Positions 26,175-34,367 of a DNA stretch of 64,000 nt are shown here, piece by piece. The notes under the pieces were generated by a model, which saw nothing but the letters and a program-made list of their open reading frames with translations, was not told the DNA's origin and ran no database searches. Made by a program: the position numbers and the translations under genes. This DNA is from CAYNRA01 sp046293395. Its GTDB lineage: Bacteria > Bacteroidota > Bacteroidia > Cytophagales > Spirosomataceae. The stretch is from NCBI GenBank assembly GCA_046293395.1, contig JBKBOU010000001.1, forward strand, positions 310,001 through 374,000. Reading direction: 5' to 3'. Numbering within the stretch: the first letter of the stretch is position 1; every line of letters starts with the position of its first letter.

Positions 26175-26695
26175 GTAGTTCGTTTGTTGGCAAACAAGGC
26201 GGAGAGCAGTCAATTAACTGTTATTTGGTTGGTCGGCAGTATTCGGCCGGAAACTTAATCCATGAGATTATGCACATGATTGGTTTCCACCACGAGCACC
26301 AAAGAAGCGACCGCGACGAGTACGTTTCGATTGATTACAGCAATGTCAAACGCACCTTTGATTTTAACAAACTGGACGGCCAAAACCTGACAGCTTACGA
26401 TTACGGTTCTATTATGCACTATCCAAGTATCATTGCCAATACGAATTTGGTTAATGACCCAAACAAACGAACCTTGGTTGCGCTGAAACCTTTAGAGTTG
26501 GAAACGATTTTGGGACAGCGAGGGAAGCTTTCCTTTAAAGATATTGAAGGAATCAACGCGCTTTATCCCAAGGCGGCAGACGTGAAGCCGGTTATTTTTA
26601 AGACGTTAGAAACCGCGCAAGCTACCAATCGAATCATCATCATCATTTCCCTTTTTGTCTTGATTTATATCTTATTGAAAAGAGTTTTTAAGTAA
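26175..26695 (+). pseudogene. Astacin-type (M12A) metalloprotease, 5' end removed by the IS
   Basis: The remaining C-terminal ~170 codons contain the full astacin zinc motif HEIMHMIGFHHEHQRSDRD and the Met-turn YGSIMHYPS. A C-terminal hydrophobic segment IIIIISLFVLIYILL followed by basic residues looks like a membrane anchor. The signal peptide and the first half of the catalytic domain are missing; homology begins exactly at the IS end (SSFVGKQGGEQ). An ATG at 26135 inside the IS could start a 186-aa fusion protein, but without export it is unlikely to be an active secreted protease. Confidence 0.78.
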
Positions 26696-26762
26696 AAGTA
26701 AAGGAAAATTTACCTTTGTTTCAAATGCCTAATTTTCCTACATTTACGTAAACATAAGATGA

Positions 26763-27170
26763 ATGAATACATCAGATAAGAAGTCCCCAAACACACAGAC
26801 CCCGTACCAAGAAGCGGTTGAGCACATTGGTAGAGCGGAGCAAATAGTACGTGAAAAGGTAGGCGAAAAAGACGGCGATTATGCAGAGGTGGAATATGTT
26901 CAAATGGCTGCTGGAGTGGCGTATGAGGGTGTTCTGATTGCTATTGATGCGTATTTAGAGCGAAAGGAAGGCTTGAAGTATAAGAAGCCACAAAGTATAG
27001 AGGAGTATCGTACCAGAGTTACGAAGCAGAATAAGAAACTATTGCCACTACTCAATGAAGCGTACGGAACACTTTACATAAGTTTGTACTACCATGGAGT
27101 TCCATCGTCAAGAGTGATGATAAAGGGGCTAAATTCAGCAAAAGAGATTATTGAGTATATCAAGGATTGA
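26763..27170 (+). CDS. 135-aa helical protein of unknown function
   Basis: A soluble, mostly helical protein. The core reads QEAVEHIGRAEQIVREK, then EYVQMAAGVAYEGVLIAIDAYL, then EEYRTRVTKQNKKLLPLLNEAY, and ends NSAKEIIEYIKD. The arrangement resembles small HEPN-like or DUF5618-like Bacteroidota proteins; I am not certain of the family. There is no catalytic R-x4-6-H motif typical of HEPN RNases. The gene lies between the broken protease and the integrase and ends at a good terminator shared with the integrase, so it is probably cargo of the same island. Confidence 0.6.
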   Translation: MNTSDKKSPNTQTPYQEAVEHIGRAEQIVREKVGEKDGDYAEVEYVQMAAGVAYEGVLIAIDAYLERKEGLKYKKPQSIEEYRTRVTKQNKKLLPLLNEAYGTLYISLYYHGVPSSRVMIKGLNSAKEIIEYIKD

Positions 27171-27190
27171 TGGTATAAACGTAAACATAT

Positions 27191-27226
27191 AAAAAGCCCA
27201 TCAAACTACTGGTTTGAAGGGCTTTT
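27191..27226. terminator. Bidirectional terminator
   Basis: Stem AAAAGCCC-TCAAAC / GTTTGA-GGGCTTTT with a 5-base loop. It lies between the 135-aa unknown and the convergent integrase gene. Confidence 0.88.
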
Positions 27227-27233
27227 GTATTTA

Positions 27234-28475
27234 TTACCCCGTCTTTCCTTTCAGAGCCACAATAACGGCTCGTTCATCCACACGGGCGTACCGGTCAAGT
27301 CCCCAGGAGGTTGTACGGCCAAGGATAGGCAACAACGCTGCCGTTTCTTTTCCCAACACATTGAACCAGGTATCTGTAAAAGTACATCGTCCATGTTTGA
27401 CAGATAGTTTCTCATAAATCTTTTGTCCATCGGGTAAATGCAGGTTTATTTCCGCGACGCAAATTTTTAACCAGGCATTGACGTAATGGTTTTGCTTGAC
27501 GGGTATTTTGTCCCAACCGCCGTATTTATCGACGATCTGTTCGATTGTCTGAAAATAGGCGATAGGCACTTTGGCCATGATTTTTGTTTTTTGACGTGGT
27601 TTATAAATCCACATTTTCCCATCTAGTCCAGGTCGGAGATAGTTTGATGGATTCTTGACAACTTGTACCAGGTCGATGTAATGGAAACCCGTCAGACAAC
27701 ATAGAGCAAAGAAATCCGCGACCTCTTGGGCAGGCTTGGAAGAAAATTCGAAGCGAAGCCAAAACAAAAGCTGTTCCTGGGACAGAAACTTCGGGTCATG
27801 AATTTGCTCGGCTTCGACTTGGGTTTCAGCGAACGGGTCAAAGTCAATCCATTTTTCACGTTTGGCGTGTTTGGTAACTTGCCGTAGAGTTCTCAAATGC
27901 TTGACGACGGTCGGCTGTTTGTGAGGAACGGCGAAAAGCCACTGTTCGTACTTGGTGAAGAAACGCTCGTCCAGGTCATCACAAATAAGATTGGTTTGTT
28001 TGGTGTCGATGAGATAGGTCAAGAGTTTGTTCCGGCAGACATTCAACGGCCGTAGGGTAGAAGCACTCCTTTGGGTTGTCATGGTTTCGTTTTTGTTGTT
28101 CACCCGTTCGATTGTTTTGGTTTCAAAGTCCTTCAAGAAACGATCATAGATTTCAATTAAGCGCACTGAAGAAAAAGGACATTGAAACCACTCCTTAATT
28201 TTCTTAGCAGTGATGATTTCGTTTTTTAAAAGAAGACTGTTGTAAATAGAGTAGAGTTTGGACTTGAACTCGTGCTCAATGATGAAGTTTAATTCTTGAG
28301 CATTGTAATTATTGACGATTTGTTGAGTCGATGGGTCAAATTCATCAAAATTGATTTTGATGCTTGTAGAACCTATCTCTGCTCTTTGGCCGTCAACAGT
28401 GACCCTACAATAGAGCGTGCAGATGTTCTTTTTTTTCTGCGAAGAAATTTGATGCCGATAAATCAAGATTTCCAT
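27234..28475 (-). CDS. Tyrosine recombinase/integrase, Bacteroidota conjugative-element type
   Basis: A 413-aa site-specific recombinase. An N-terminal arm-type domain (1-95, YRHQISSQKKKNICTLYCRV) is followed by a SAM-like core-binding domain (about 100-215) and the catalytic domain (about 220-413). The nucleophile Tyr is in LDRYARVDE (about 395), the second Arg in KHGRCTF (about 361). The first catalytic Arg position reads TGFHYIDL, with His instead of Arg, and the LGH block reads LGR. IntDOT-type integrases are known to lack the first Arg, so this may be functional. The gene lies 333 bp from tRNA-Arg, whose 3' end points toward it, as for tRNA-targeting elements. Confidence 0.88.
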   Translation of the reverse strand: MEILIYRHQISSQKKKNICTLYCRVTVDGQRAEIGSTSIKINFDEFDPSTQQIVNNYNAQELNFIIEHEFKSKLYSIYNSLLLKNEIITAKKIKEWFQCPFSSVRLIEIYDRFLKDFETKTIERVNNKNETMTTQRSASTLRPLNVCRNKLLTYLIDTKQTNLICDDLDERFFTKYEQWLFAVPHKQPTVVKHLRTLRQVTKHAKREKWIDFDPFAETQVEAEQIHDPKFLSQEQLLFWLRFEFSSKPAQEVADFFALCCLTGFHYIDLVQVVKNPSNYLRPGLDGKMWIYKPRQKTKIMAKVPIAYFQTIEQIVDKYGGWDKIPVKQNHYVNAWLKICVAEINLHLPDGQKIYEKLSVKHGRCTFTDTWFNVLGKETAALLPILGRTTSWGLDRYARVDERAVIVALKGKTG

Positions 28476-28526
28476 TCTTTTTTTTCATTTGGGACGTTTT
28501 TCTTTAGAATTGGACAAAATGTGAAA

Positions 28527-28559
28527 TTTAGTGCCTCCTCGACATTTTTTAGTGCCTCC
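28527..28559. promoter_or_regulatory. Direct repeat TTTAGTGCCTCC, two copies 21 bp apart
   Basis: Copies at 28527-28538 and 28548-28559, about 50 bp upstream of the integrase start. Spacing of two helical turns suggests a protein-binding site, for example for an excisionase or the integrase itself. The rest of 28476-28747 shows no gene. Confidence 0.4.
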
Positions 28560-28747
28560 GAATGTTAGCTCTAAGACAGTTTAAAAAGGTCAAAAAAGCA
28601 TTCAATACCCCATGGCAGTCCAGGAATAAGAAAGCGGTTCGAAAAACGTCGGATAAAAGTTGATAAATGCCTAAAAATGAGAAGAAAAAGATACTTTTGG
28701 TAAACTTATGCGTTGATTTACACCAAAGTATTAGGCAAACATAGGGT

Positions 28748-28779
28748 AAAAAAGAAAGCCCCAACTTGCGTTGGAGCTT
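28748..28779 (-). terminator. Terminator of tRNA-Arg
   Basis: On the minus strand: stem AAGCTCCAAC/GTTGGGGCTT with a GCAA loop, followed by a T-rich tract. It lies 30 bases after the tRNA 3' end. Confidence 0.75.
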
Positions 28780-28808
28780 GGCTGTATTTGAGGTAAAAAC
28801 CTGTTTTG

Positions 28809-28882
28809 TGACCGCGTTAGGATTCAAACCTAAAACCTTCTGATCCGTAGTCAGATGCTCTATTCAGTTGAGCTACGCAGCC
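28809..28882 (-). tRNA. tRNA-Arg (anticodon ACG)
   Basis: A 74-nt cloverleaf. Acceptor arms are GGCTGCG and CGCGGTC (with two G-T pairs). The D arm is TAGCTCAACTGAATAGAGCA, the anticodon stem-loop CTGACTACGGATCAG with anticodon ACG, and the T arm has TAGGTTTGAATCCTA. CCA is not encoded. It follows nuoK upstream on the same strand by about 75 bp and is the likely attachment target of the adjacent integrase, although I found no second copy of its 3' end. Confidence 0.95.
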
Positions 28883-28957
28883 TTGTCCCGTTTGGGAATG
28901 CAAATATAGACACTATTTTTTATCTGTCAAATATTTTTTAGATTTTTTTTCATTTTT

Positions 28958-29263
28958 TTAATCCTTCAACGTATTCACTTCATCCAAGCGCGTGGTTTTA
29001 TAATGACTGTATAGCCGTATGACTATCGCCAACGCAACCGTTACCTCTGCCGCTGCCACAACAATAACAAACAAACTGAACATCTGTCCCTGTAAAAAAT
29101 TAGGGTCGTACTGGCTGAATGCTACAAAATTAATGTTTACTGCATTTAACATCATCTCAATGCCCATTAATACAAAAATAGCCTGTTTTTTTAATAAGGA
29201 TGTCGCAAGTCCAAGCGAAAACAACATCGCAGCTGTCAGTAAATAATAATGTAAGGGTATCAT
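28958..29263 (-). CDS. nuoK: NADH-quinone oxidoreductase subunit K
   Basis: A 101-aa inner-membrane subunit of complex I with three membrane helices, standard length for NuoK. The signature HYYLLTAAMLFSLGLATSLL opens the protein. The proton-channel glutamates are in LMGIEMMLNAVNINF (helix 2) and VVAAAEVTVALAIV (helix 3), both intact. Its start overlaps the nuoJ stop codon by 4 bp, showing translational coupling. In most nuo operons nuoL, M and N follow; here the next feature is tRNA-Arg and an integrase. Confidence 0.95.
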   Translation of the reverse strand: MIPLHYYLLTAAMLFSLGLATSLLKKQAIFVLMGIEMMLNAVNINFVAFSQYDPNFLQGQMFSLFVIVVAAAEVTVALAIVIRLYSHYKTTRLDEVNTLKD

Positions 29264-29808
29264 TTTTCTTTATTTTTAGAAGTTCGAGCCACGTAAATTG
29301 CACCCATCAAAGCAATCAATAAGAGTATGCCGATTAGCTCGAATAGGAGTACATAGTCTGTTACAAAGGCAATTCCGAATGATTTTACCGTACTCGTCAA
29401 GGGTTGATTTTGCTTACCTACTCCCAATTTGAATTGTGCTTCTAATAAAAATAGGAGCAAAAAGGCAAAAAAAGCCAAAACGGATAATAGCCCGCTCAAA
29501 GGTAATTCAACTTCTTTTATGTCGTCTTCACCGTCTCGTACCAACATGACCCCGAAAATCAAAAGAACCAATATCCCGCCTACATATACCATGATTTGGG
29601 TTACAGCTAGAAAATCTGCTCCCGCAAAAACATAGATTCCCGCCACCCCTAAAAATGAAACTAGTAGCCCGAAGGCCGCATACATGACTTTCTGAGATAT
29701 TAGTAAGATGGCTGCACCAACTATCGTCATCAAAGCAAAAAAAAGGAAGCTGAACCGTGTAATCCAAAATGTGCCCTCCGATTCAAAAAAATGTATGAAT
29801 TCTTTCAC
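29260..29808 (-). CDS. nuoJ: NADH-quinone oxidoreductase subunit J
   Basis: A 182-aa membrane subunit of complex I with five predicted helices. Typical NuoJ segments are AAFGLLVSFLGVAGIYVFAGADFLAVTQIMVYVGGILVLLIFGVML, within which the helix-3 region carries the pi-bulge glycines, and the C-terminal LIGILLLIALMGAIYVART. The gene starts 3 bp after the nuoI stop codon and overlaps nuoK by 4 bp. It functions in the membrane arm, linking the quinone site to the antiporter subunits. Nothing unusual is seen within it. Confidence 0.94.
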   Translation of the reverse strand: MKEFIHFFESEGTFWITRFSFLFFALMTIVGAAILLISQKVMYAAFGLLVSFLGVAGIYVFAGADFLAVTQIMVYVGGILVLLIFGVMLVRDGEDDIKEVELPLSGLLSVLAFFAFLLLFLLEAQFKLGVGKQNQPLTSTVKSFGIAFVTDYVLLFELIGILLLIALMGAIYVARTSKNKEK

Positions 29809-29811
29809 TAC

Positions 29812-30861
29812 TTAACTAGGTTTTATTTTCGGTACAAACTTTGGCTTTGGTTTTTCCTCCGCTAGAGTTTCTTCGGTATTTGTTGTTGCCTCAACCGCTG
29901 GTTTTATTTTCGGTACAAACTTTGGCTTTGGTTTTTCCTCCGCTGGTGTTTCTTCACGCTTTGCTGTTGCCACAATCGCTGGTTTAGCTTTCGGTACAAA
30001 CTTTGGTTTTGGTTTTTCCTCCGCTAGTGTTTCTTCACGCTTTGCTGTTGCCTCAATCGCTGGTTTGGCTTTTGGAATAAACTTAGGATTCTGTTTTTCC
30101 TCCGCTAGTGTTTCTTCACTCTTTGCTGTTGCCTCAATCGCTGGTTTGGCTTTCGGAACAAATTTGGGCTTCGGCTTTTCCTCTGAAGCTGGCGTTTCTG
30201 AAATGTTTTCAGTTACTGCTGTCGCTGGTTTGGCTTTCGGAACAAACTTGGGCTTCGGGCGTTCGGAAATGGTTGCCTCTATTTTTTCTGCTGTCTTTTC
30301 TACTTTTGCCGCCGCTTTTTCTGCTACAAATTGCGCATAAGCCTGCTTTTTCTCCTCTGCCTCTTCTGGTGTTAAATTCGAAAAAGCAAAGTTTAAATCG
30401 CGAATATCTAGTACACTGTAATCATATTCACTGTTCATAGTAAGGCACTCCGTCGGACAAACCGTCGTGCATAGCCCACAAAAACAACATTTAGCCATGT
30501 CTATGTCAAACTTGGCAGCATGTAAACGAACCGGAGAACCATCAGAAGTATAGCGAATAAGTTCTGAAGATTTCACTGCCTCAATTTCTATGCAATTGAC
30601 CGGACAAACTTTCGCACATTTGTCACAAACAATGCAGTCATCTATCTCACAGTCAAGCTGATAACGCCCATGGTCTGGTACAGAAATCATCTCATGGGGA
30701 TACTGCAAGGTTACGTGTCCTTCCGTAAACGAAAAATACTGTGGATTTTCTACGTTTATTGCTCCCCGTGACTTACGCGCAGCCCAAAGGTGTTTCCAGG
30801 TTAAAGAAAGCCCCTTTAAACTCGTTTTTATTCCTCTTGATATATTTCCAAAATAGGTCAT
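29812..30861 (-). CDS. nuoI: NADH-quinone oxidoreductase subunit I with a repetitive C-terminal tail
   Basis: Carries the two [4Fe-4S] clusters N6a/N6b of complex I: CIVCDKCAKVCPVNC and CCFCGLCTTVCPTEC. With the start at ATG 30861 (TYFGNISRGIKTSLKGLSLTW follows, the usual NuoI beginning) the protein is 349 aa, about twice the normal length. The extra part is a linker of about 50 residues and then five full plus one partial copies of a 27-residue repeat, EEKPKPKFVPKAKPA plus an E/T/A-rich half (29815-30264). The repeat half-units are Lys/Pro-rich and Glu-rich in alternation. A longer frame extends to 30993 but lacks family support. Upstream nuoH is not adjacent. Confidence 0.92.
   Translation of the reverse strand: MTYFGNISRGIKTSLKGLSLTWKHLWAARKSRGAINVENPQYFSFTEGHVTLQYPHEMISVPDHGRYQLDCEIDDCIVCDKCAKVCPVNCIEIEAVKSSELIRYTSDGSPVRLHAAKFDIDMAKCCFCGLCTTVCPTECLTMNSEYDYSVLDIRDLNFAFSNLTPEEAEEKKQAYAQFVAEKAAAKVEKTAEKIEATISERPKPKFVPKAKPATAVTENISETPASEEKPKPKFVPKAKPAIEATAKSEETLAEEKQNPKFIPKAKPAIEATAKREETLAEEKPKPKFVPKAKPAIVATAKREETPAEEKPKPKFVPKIKPAVEATTNTEETLAEEKPKPKFVPKIKPS
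29815..30264 (-). repeat. 81-bp coding tandem repeats in the nuoI 3' end
   Basis: About five and a half copies of an 81-bp unit encoding 27 residues with core PKPKFVPK. Copies nearer the 3' end are more alike (for example KREETLAEEKPKPKFVPK), the most upstream copy is the most diverged. Length is a multiple of three, so copy number can change without a frameshift. Confidence 0.88.
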
Positions 30862-31033
30862 GCCGCAAAGATAATTTTTAATCTTGAGAATGAAACGTAC
30901 CCGCTCTTTTTTCACATGATGCCTTCGCACAGGTTTGTATTCATAACGTAAGTACAACTCATCTCGCCTTTCATTGGTTCTTACTTCCTTCAAAATTACT
31001 CTATAAATTCAGTATAGTATAGAGATTTTGCAC

Positions 31034-31579
31034 TCAATTTTCTGTATTTACTCGATAATGTAGTTGAACGAGCCCTTTTTCGAAAGTGGTAGCTGAGAGT
31101 AATTCTAATTCTTCTTCCTTGTTTTCTGCATCAAATAGTCGGACACCGCTCCCTAAAAAAATAGGAATGACAGAGATAATCCATTCGTCAATTAACTGGT
31201 TTTTGCGTAAATATTGGACGATTTCAGCCCCTCCGTCGCAGAATATATCTTTCCCCGCTTCTTTTTTTAATTCCCGAACAAGTGAACTAATATCTCCTGA
31301 AAAATAAGAAGTATCTTCTTTTTGTATTTCTGCTTGACGAGTACAAACGAATAGTTTTTTGTCCGGATGGGGTATTTCTCCCGTCATAGAATATACCCAA
31401 TCGTAGGTTTTTCGACCCATGATAACGGTATCGACACGTTCATAAAACGAAGAATATCCATAATCCTCGCCTTCTTTTTCTACACGCGCCAAAAAAGATA
31501 AGTCATCTCCAGGTTTCGCGATAAAACCGTCTAAACTCATGGCAATATATACGGTTAATTTTCTGGTATTCGCCTGCAT
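31034..31579 (-). CDS. Dihydrofolate reductase-like protein (RibD C-terminal family)
   Basis: A 181-aa protein when started at the ATG 31577-31579, where the family sequence begins (KLTVYIAMSLDGFIAKPGDDLSFL). Further landmarks are TVIMGRKTYDWV (NADPH-binding), LFVCTRQ, and DIFCDGGAEIVQYLRKNQLIDEWIISVIPIFLGSGVRLF near the C-terminus. This is the RibD-C/YyaP group of reductases related to DHFR; the substrate is unknown and it is not the housekeeping folA. It lies 56 bp downstream of the response regulator gene on the same strand, so it may be co-transcribed with the two-component system. Confidence 0.87.
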   Translation of the reverse strand: MQANTRKLTVYIAMSLDGFIAKPGDDLSFLARVEKEGEDYGYSSFYERVDTVIMGRKTYDWVYSMTGEIPHPDKKLFVCTRQAEIQKEDTSYFSGDISSLVRELKKEAGKDIFCDGGAEIVQYLRKNQLIDEWIISVIPIFLGSGVRLFDAENKEEELELLSATTFEKGLVQLHYRVNTEN

Positions 31580-31635
31580 AAATTGTTGTTTTTTGTGGGA
31601 ATAAATCACAAAGTAAATAGATTCTTGCAGACAAA

Positions 31636-32247
31636 TCAAAGCAAGTTTTCTTTGGCAAATGTGGTTAATTCCATGATATTTGATACACCTAGTTTCATGT
31701 ATATGTTTTTTCGATGGGTTTTAACTGTAAAATAACTCAAATATAATTTTTCTGAAATTTGCTGATTATCAAGCCCTTGAGCCAAATAATGAATAATCTC
31801 TAGCTCACGGGTAGTTAAGTTGTAGTTGTTCTTTAAGAACCGCAGTTCGGTATCTACTTTCTCGTCGTCTTCCCAATTCCATGCTTTCCCCAATCGTAGG
31901 TCGTCAAGTGTTTGAAGGAGAATTTTTGTGCTTGTGTCTTTGTGTAAAAATGCATCAAATCCATATTCTTTGGCTTGTAGCTTAAAAGAAGGATGGTGGT
32001 GCATGGTCAGGACAATTAGTTGGGTGTGAGGGTATCTTTTTTTTAATTTTTTGCCTATTTCTAGTCCATTTTCTCCACCAAGATTGATATCAATCAGGAT
32101 AAAATCGGGTCTAATAGCACGGACATTTGCGTCAATTTGTGATGAGTCAGACACGGTATATATTTCGGAAATGAAGGGAATATCCTTCAAAATAGCTACC
32201 AAACCTTCCATAAATAGCTTATGGTCATCTACAATTAATAATTTCAT
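31636..32247 (-). CDS. NarL/LuxR-type response regulator
   Basis: A 203-aa response regulator. Receiver domain 1-120 with acidic pocket VDDHK, phosphoacceptor Asp in FILIDINLGG (about 52), and conserved Thr/Lys in VLTMHHHPS and FLHKDTS. LuxR-type HTH at 137-203: LTTRELEIIHYLAQGLDNQQISEKLYLSYFTVKTHRKNIYMKLG. Its start overlaps the stop codon of the sensor kinase by 4 bp, so the pair is translated together. The regulated genes are not evident; the reductase gene just downstream is a candidate. Confidence 0.93.
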   Translation of the reverse strand: MKLLIVDDHKLFMEGLVAILKDIPFISEIYTVSDSSQIDANVRAIRPDFILIDINLGGENGLEIGKKLKKRYPHTQLIVLTMHHHPSFKLQAKEYGFDAFLHKDTSTKILLQTLDDLRLGKAWNWEDDEKVDTELRFLKNNYNLTTRELEIIHYLAQGLDNQQISEKLYLSYFTVKTHRKNIYMKLGVSNIMELTTFAKENLL

Positions 32248-34103
32248 TTTCTTGTATTTTTAAGTTCGATAATCAATTGAGTACCAGACGGGGAGGATTC
32301 GATGGCGAGTTTCCCATCAATGTACTTTACCCGCTGTTCCATATTTTTCAAGCCGGCGCCGCTTCCGTCTGGGGTCTTCCATTTCCCATTATCAGAGATA
32401 ATGATGTTCAATTCTTCTTCAAAAAATGTAAGTTGTATTTCTACCAAATTGGCATTGGCATGTTTCTGGATATTCTGAATGGCTTCTGTTATGATGCGGT
32501 ATAAATTGAGTTCTACTTGATGTGGCAAAACCCAGATTTCGCCGAAATGATAGAAGTTTACCTGTAGATTAGGCCCACTTATTGTGTTACAGAGGTATGC
32601 CAATGAAGGAATTAAACCAACTTGTGAAAGCTCCGGAGGGGCAAGATTGTGTGAAATGCGGCGCAATGATTTTGCCGTTTCAGAGATGATATCGTATGTT
32701 TTTTTTAATTCCTCCCACACGACGGGCGAATCCACTTGTTTGTCTAATAAATATTCAATTTTACGTTTAATGGTCGATATATTTCCACCCAGTTCGTCGT
32801 GTAGATTCATGGAAATACCCGAGCGTTCGACTTCCAATACGTCCACTATTTTTTTAGTAAAATCTTTTTCTTTTTGCCGAAAGTAGTTGCGGAGCATCAG
32901 CACAAGTGCAAGAAACATGAATAGGTTTTCTAGGAAGAAAGAAAATGCAATCACAAACGTGAAATTTTCGCCTTTCGGAACAATGGATAGGTTGGAGAGA
33001 CTCCAAAATATACTCAAAAATAGGATGGGCAACTGGGCAATAAGATACAATTTTGATTCTGAAATTTGATTTTTAAACCCATACGTGATGCAACTGAATA
33101 TAAAAAAAAATAAAAGGGTGCTGAGAAAATTGAGGTATTGATGAAACCAATCGTGCATCATGAACTGATTCCCAAATAACATGATTCCCAAAAATGTAAG
33201 GAGTAAAATGCTACTGAATAAATAGTAAAGAATTTGTATTTGGCTTCGTTTTTCCTGATTTAGTCGGAAAAAATAATACGTAAATGTAGCATACGAAAAT
33301 AAGGTAAGGATTTGATAGTAAGGGGATGCCGTTTCATTAATCAATACAAACGGAAGTGAATCACCCAAGAAATAATACGGTATTTCTATCGAATTTAAAA
33401 AGAAAAATACGAAGGTAATTTGGTAAAAAGAGTAAAATAAAAAGACAAAATTCCATGACAAAAAGTAAAAACTCAACGTAAAGATGAAGCCTAACAAGAA
33501 GAAACCAATCAATATGCCTACCTGAATCATTAGGCTTTTGCTGTAAATTCCCTCAAAATAAGTTTTGGAATATAAATTGGGAATTAAATGCCAAGACCCG
33601 CTTTTCTTTACGGCTTTAAAAACGTATTCTGCTTCTGCATTTTTTCGGACGGTCAGTTCAAAAGACGGATTAATGTTGGGATGTGGTCGTTCGTGGTAGC
33701 GTTGTTGCCAACGATATTCACCCAATTTTTTTAAATCTGCTCCTGTTCGTTGGTATAAAATAAGCGTATCAAGAAATGATTTTCGGAACTGAAGGACAAG
33801 TTCTTGGTCTCTATTCGAGGGATTCTTGACCTTAAATTTCCCCCACACGACGCGGCTTGAATAACCTAAATTAAGAAAAGGAATGGATACGATTTGGTAG
33901 TTCGTTTGGGTATCGAGTGAATCGCCCGTCCCCCAAGTTTTGTAGGTAGAAATACCCATGTATTTATTCAAGGTGGAGTTTGTAAAATCAGGTGAGACAA
34001 TGAGTGGCTCTTGCGCAGCGGCATCCAACATAAAAAGACCAAGGAAGATGACGTGGCTAATCCACCTTGAAAATTGTACCCAATTCTTTTTTGTGTTCGT
34101 CAT
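32244..34103 (-). CDS. 7TM-DISM sensor histidine kinase (HisKA_3 type)
   Basis: A 619-aa sensor kinase with start at ATG 34103, directly before a signal peptide ending LDAAAQ. Domains in order: periplasmic 7TMR-DISMED2-like beta domain (about 30-175), seven transmembrane helices (about 185-390), a HisKA_3 dimerisation domain with phosphoacceptor His in MNLHDELGGNISTIKRK (about 432), and a HATPase with N-box region and GSGAGLKNMEQRV (about 580-595). Such kinases are typical of Bacteroidota and signal to NarL-type regulators, matching the overlapping downstream gene. The ligand is unknown; DISMED2 domains resemble carbohydrate-binding folds. Confidence 0.92.
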   Translation of the reverse strand: MTNTKKNWVQFSRWISHVIFLGLFMLDAAAQEPLIVSPDFTNSTLNKYMGISTYKTWGTGDSLDTQTNYQIVSIPFLNLGYSSRVVWGKFKVKNPSNRDQELVLQFRKSFLDTLILYQRTGADLKKLGEYRWQQRYHERPHPNINPSFELTVRKNAEAEYVFKAVKKSGSWHLIPNLYSKTYFEGIYSKSLMIQVGILIGFFLLGFIFTLSFYFLSWNFVFLFYSFYQITFVFFFLNSIEIPYYFLGDSLPFVLINETASPYYQILTLFSYATFTYYFFRLNQEKRSQIQILYYLFSSILLLTFLGIMLFGNQFMMHDWFHQYLNFLSTLLFFFIFSCITYGFKNQISESKLYLIAQLPILFLSIFWSLSNLSIVPKGENFTFVIAFSFFLENLFMFLALVLMLRNYFRQKEKDFTKKIVDVLEVERSGISMNLHDELGGNISTIKRKIEYLLDKQVDSPVVWEELKKTYDIISETAKSLRRISHNLAPPELSQVGLIPSLAYLCNTISGPNLQVNFYHFGEIWVLPHQVELNLYRIITEAIQNIQKHANANLVEIQLTFFEEELNIIISDNGKWKTPDGSGAGLKNMEQRVKYIDGKLAIESSPSGTQLIIELKNTRK

Positions 34104-34327
34104 TGCGCATTGAATAAATAACAAGAAAAAGCAATAGCCACTCAAATCTATCAATTAATCAAAATAATGATGAAGTTTTGAAGAGAAATTAGCGCGCATT
34201 TTTAGTAAGCGGTTCATGGAGCTTTTTTGACTGATTATACGTATCTTGAAAAATTACTTTGTTTCACCAAGAAATTTGTAATATGTAAGGGAATATATTC
34301 CTATTTACGTGAATTTTCTAGGTGGCA

Positions 34328-34363
34328 TAAAAAAATTCAAGTCTGCCAATGGCAGACCTGAAT
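34328..34363 (-). terminator. Terminator of the heme uptake operon
   Basis: Minus strand: stem TTCAGGTCTGCC/GGCAGACTTGAA with loop ATT, then a run of T. It starts 5 bases after the hmuS stop codon. Confidence 0.85.
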
Positions 34364-34367
34364 ACAC

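Noticed and set aside
28809..28832. Second attachment site (copy of the tRNA-Arg 3' end) elsewhere in 24.9-28.8 kb
   Set aside because: I looked for GGATTCAAACCT-type sequence on both strands there and found none.
29815..30264. CRISPR-like periodicity of 81 bp
   Set aside because: The repeats are in frame within nuoI and encode a protein repeat; no spacers.
30862..30993. 44-residue N-terminal extension of NuoI
   Set aside because: NuoI family sequence starts at TYFGN right after the ATG at 30861; the extension is basic and unlike the family.
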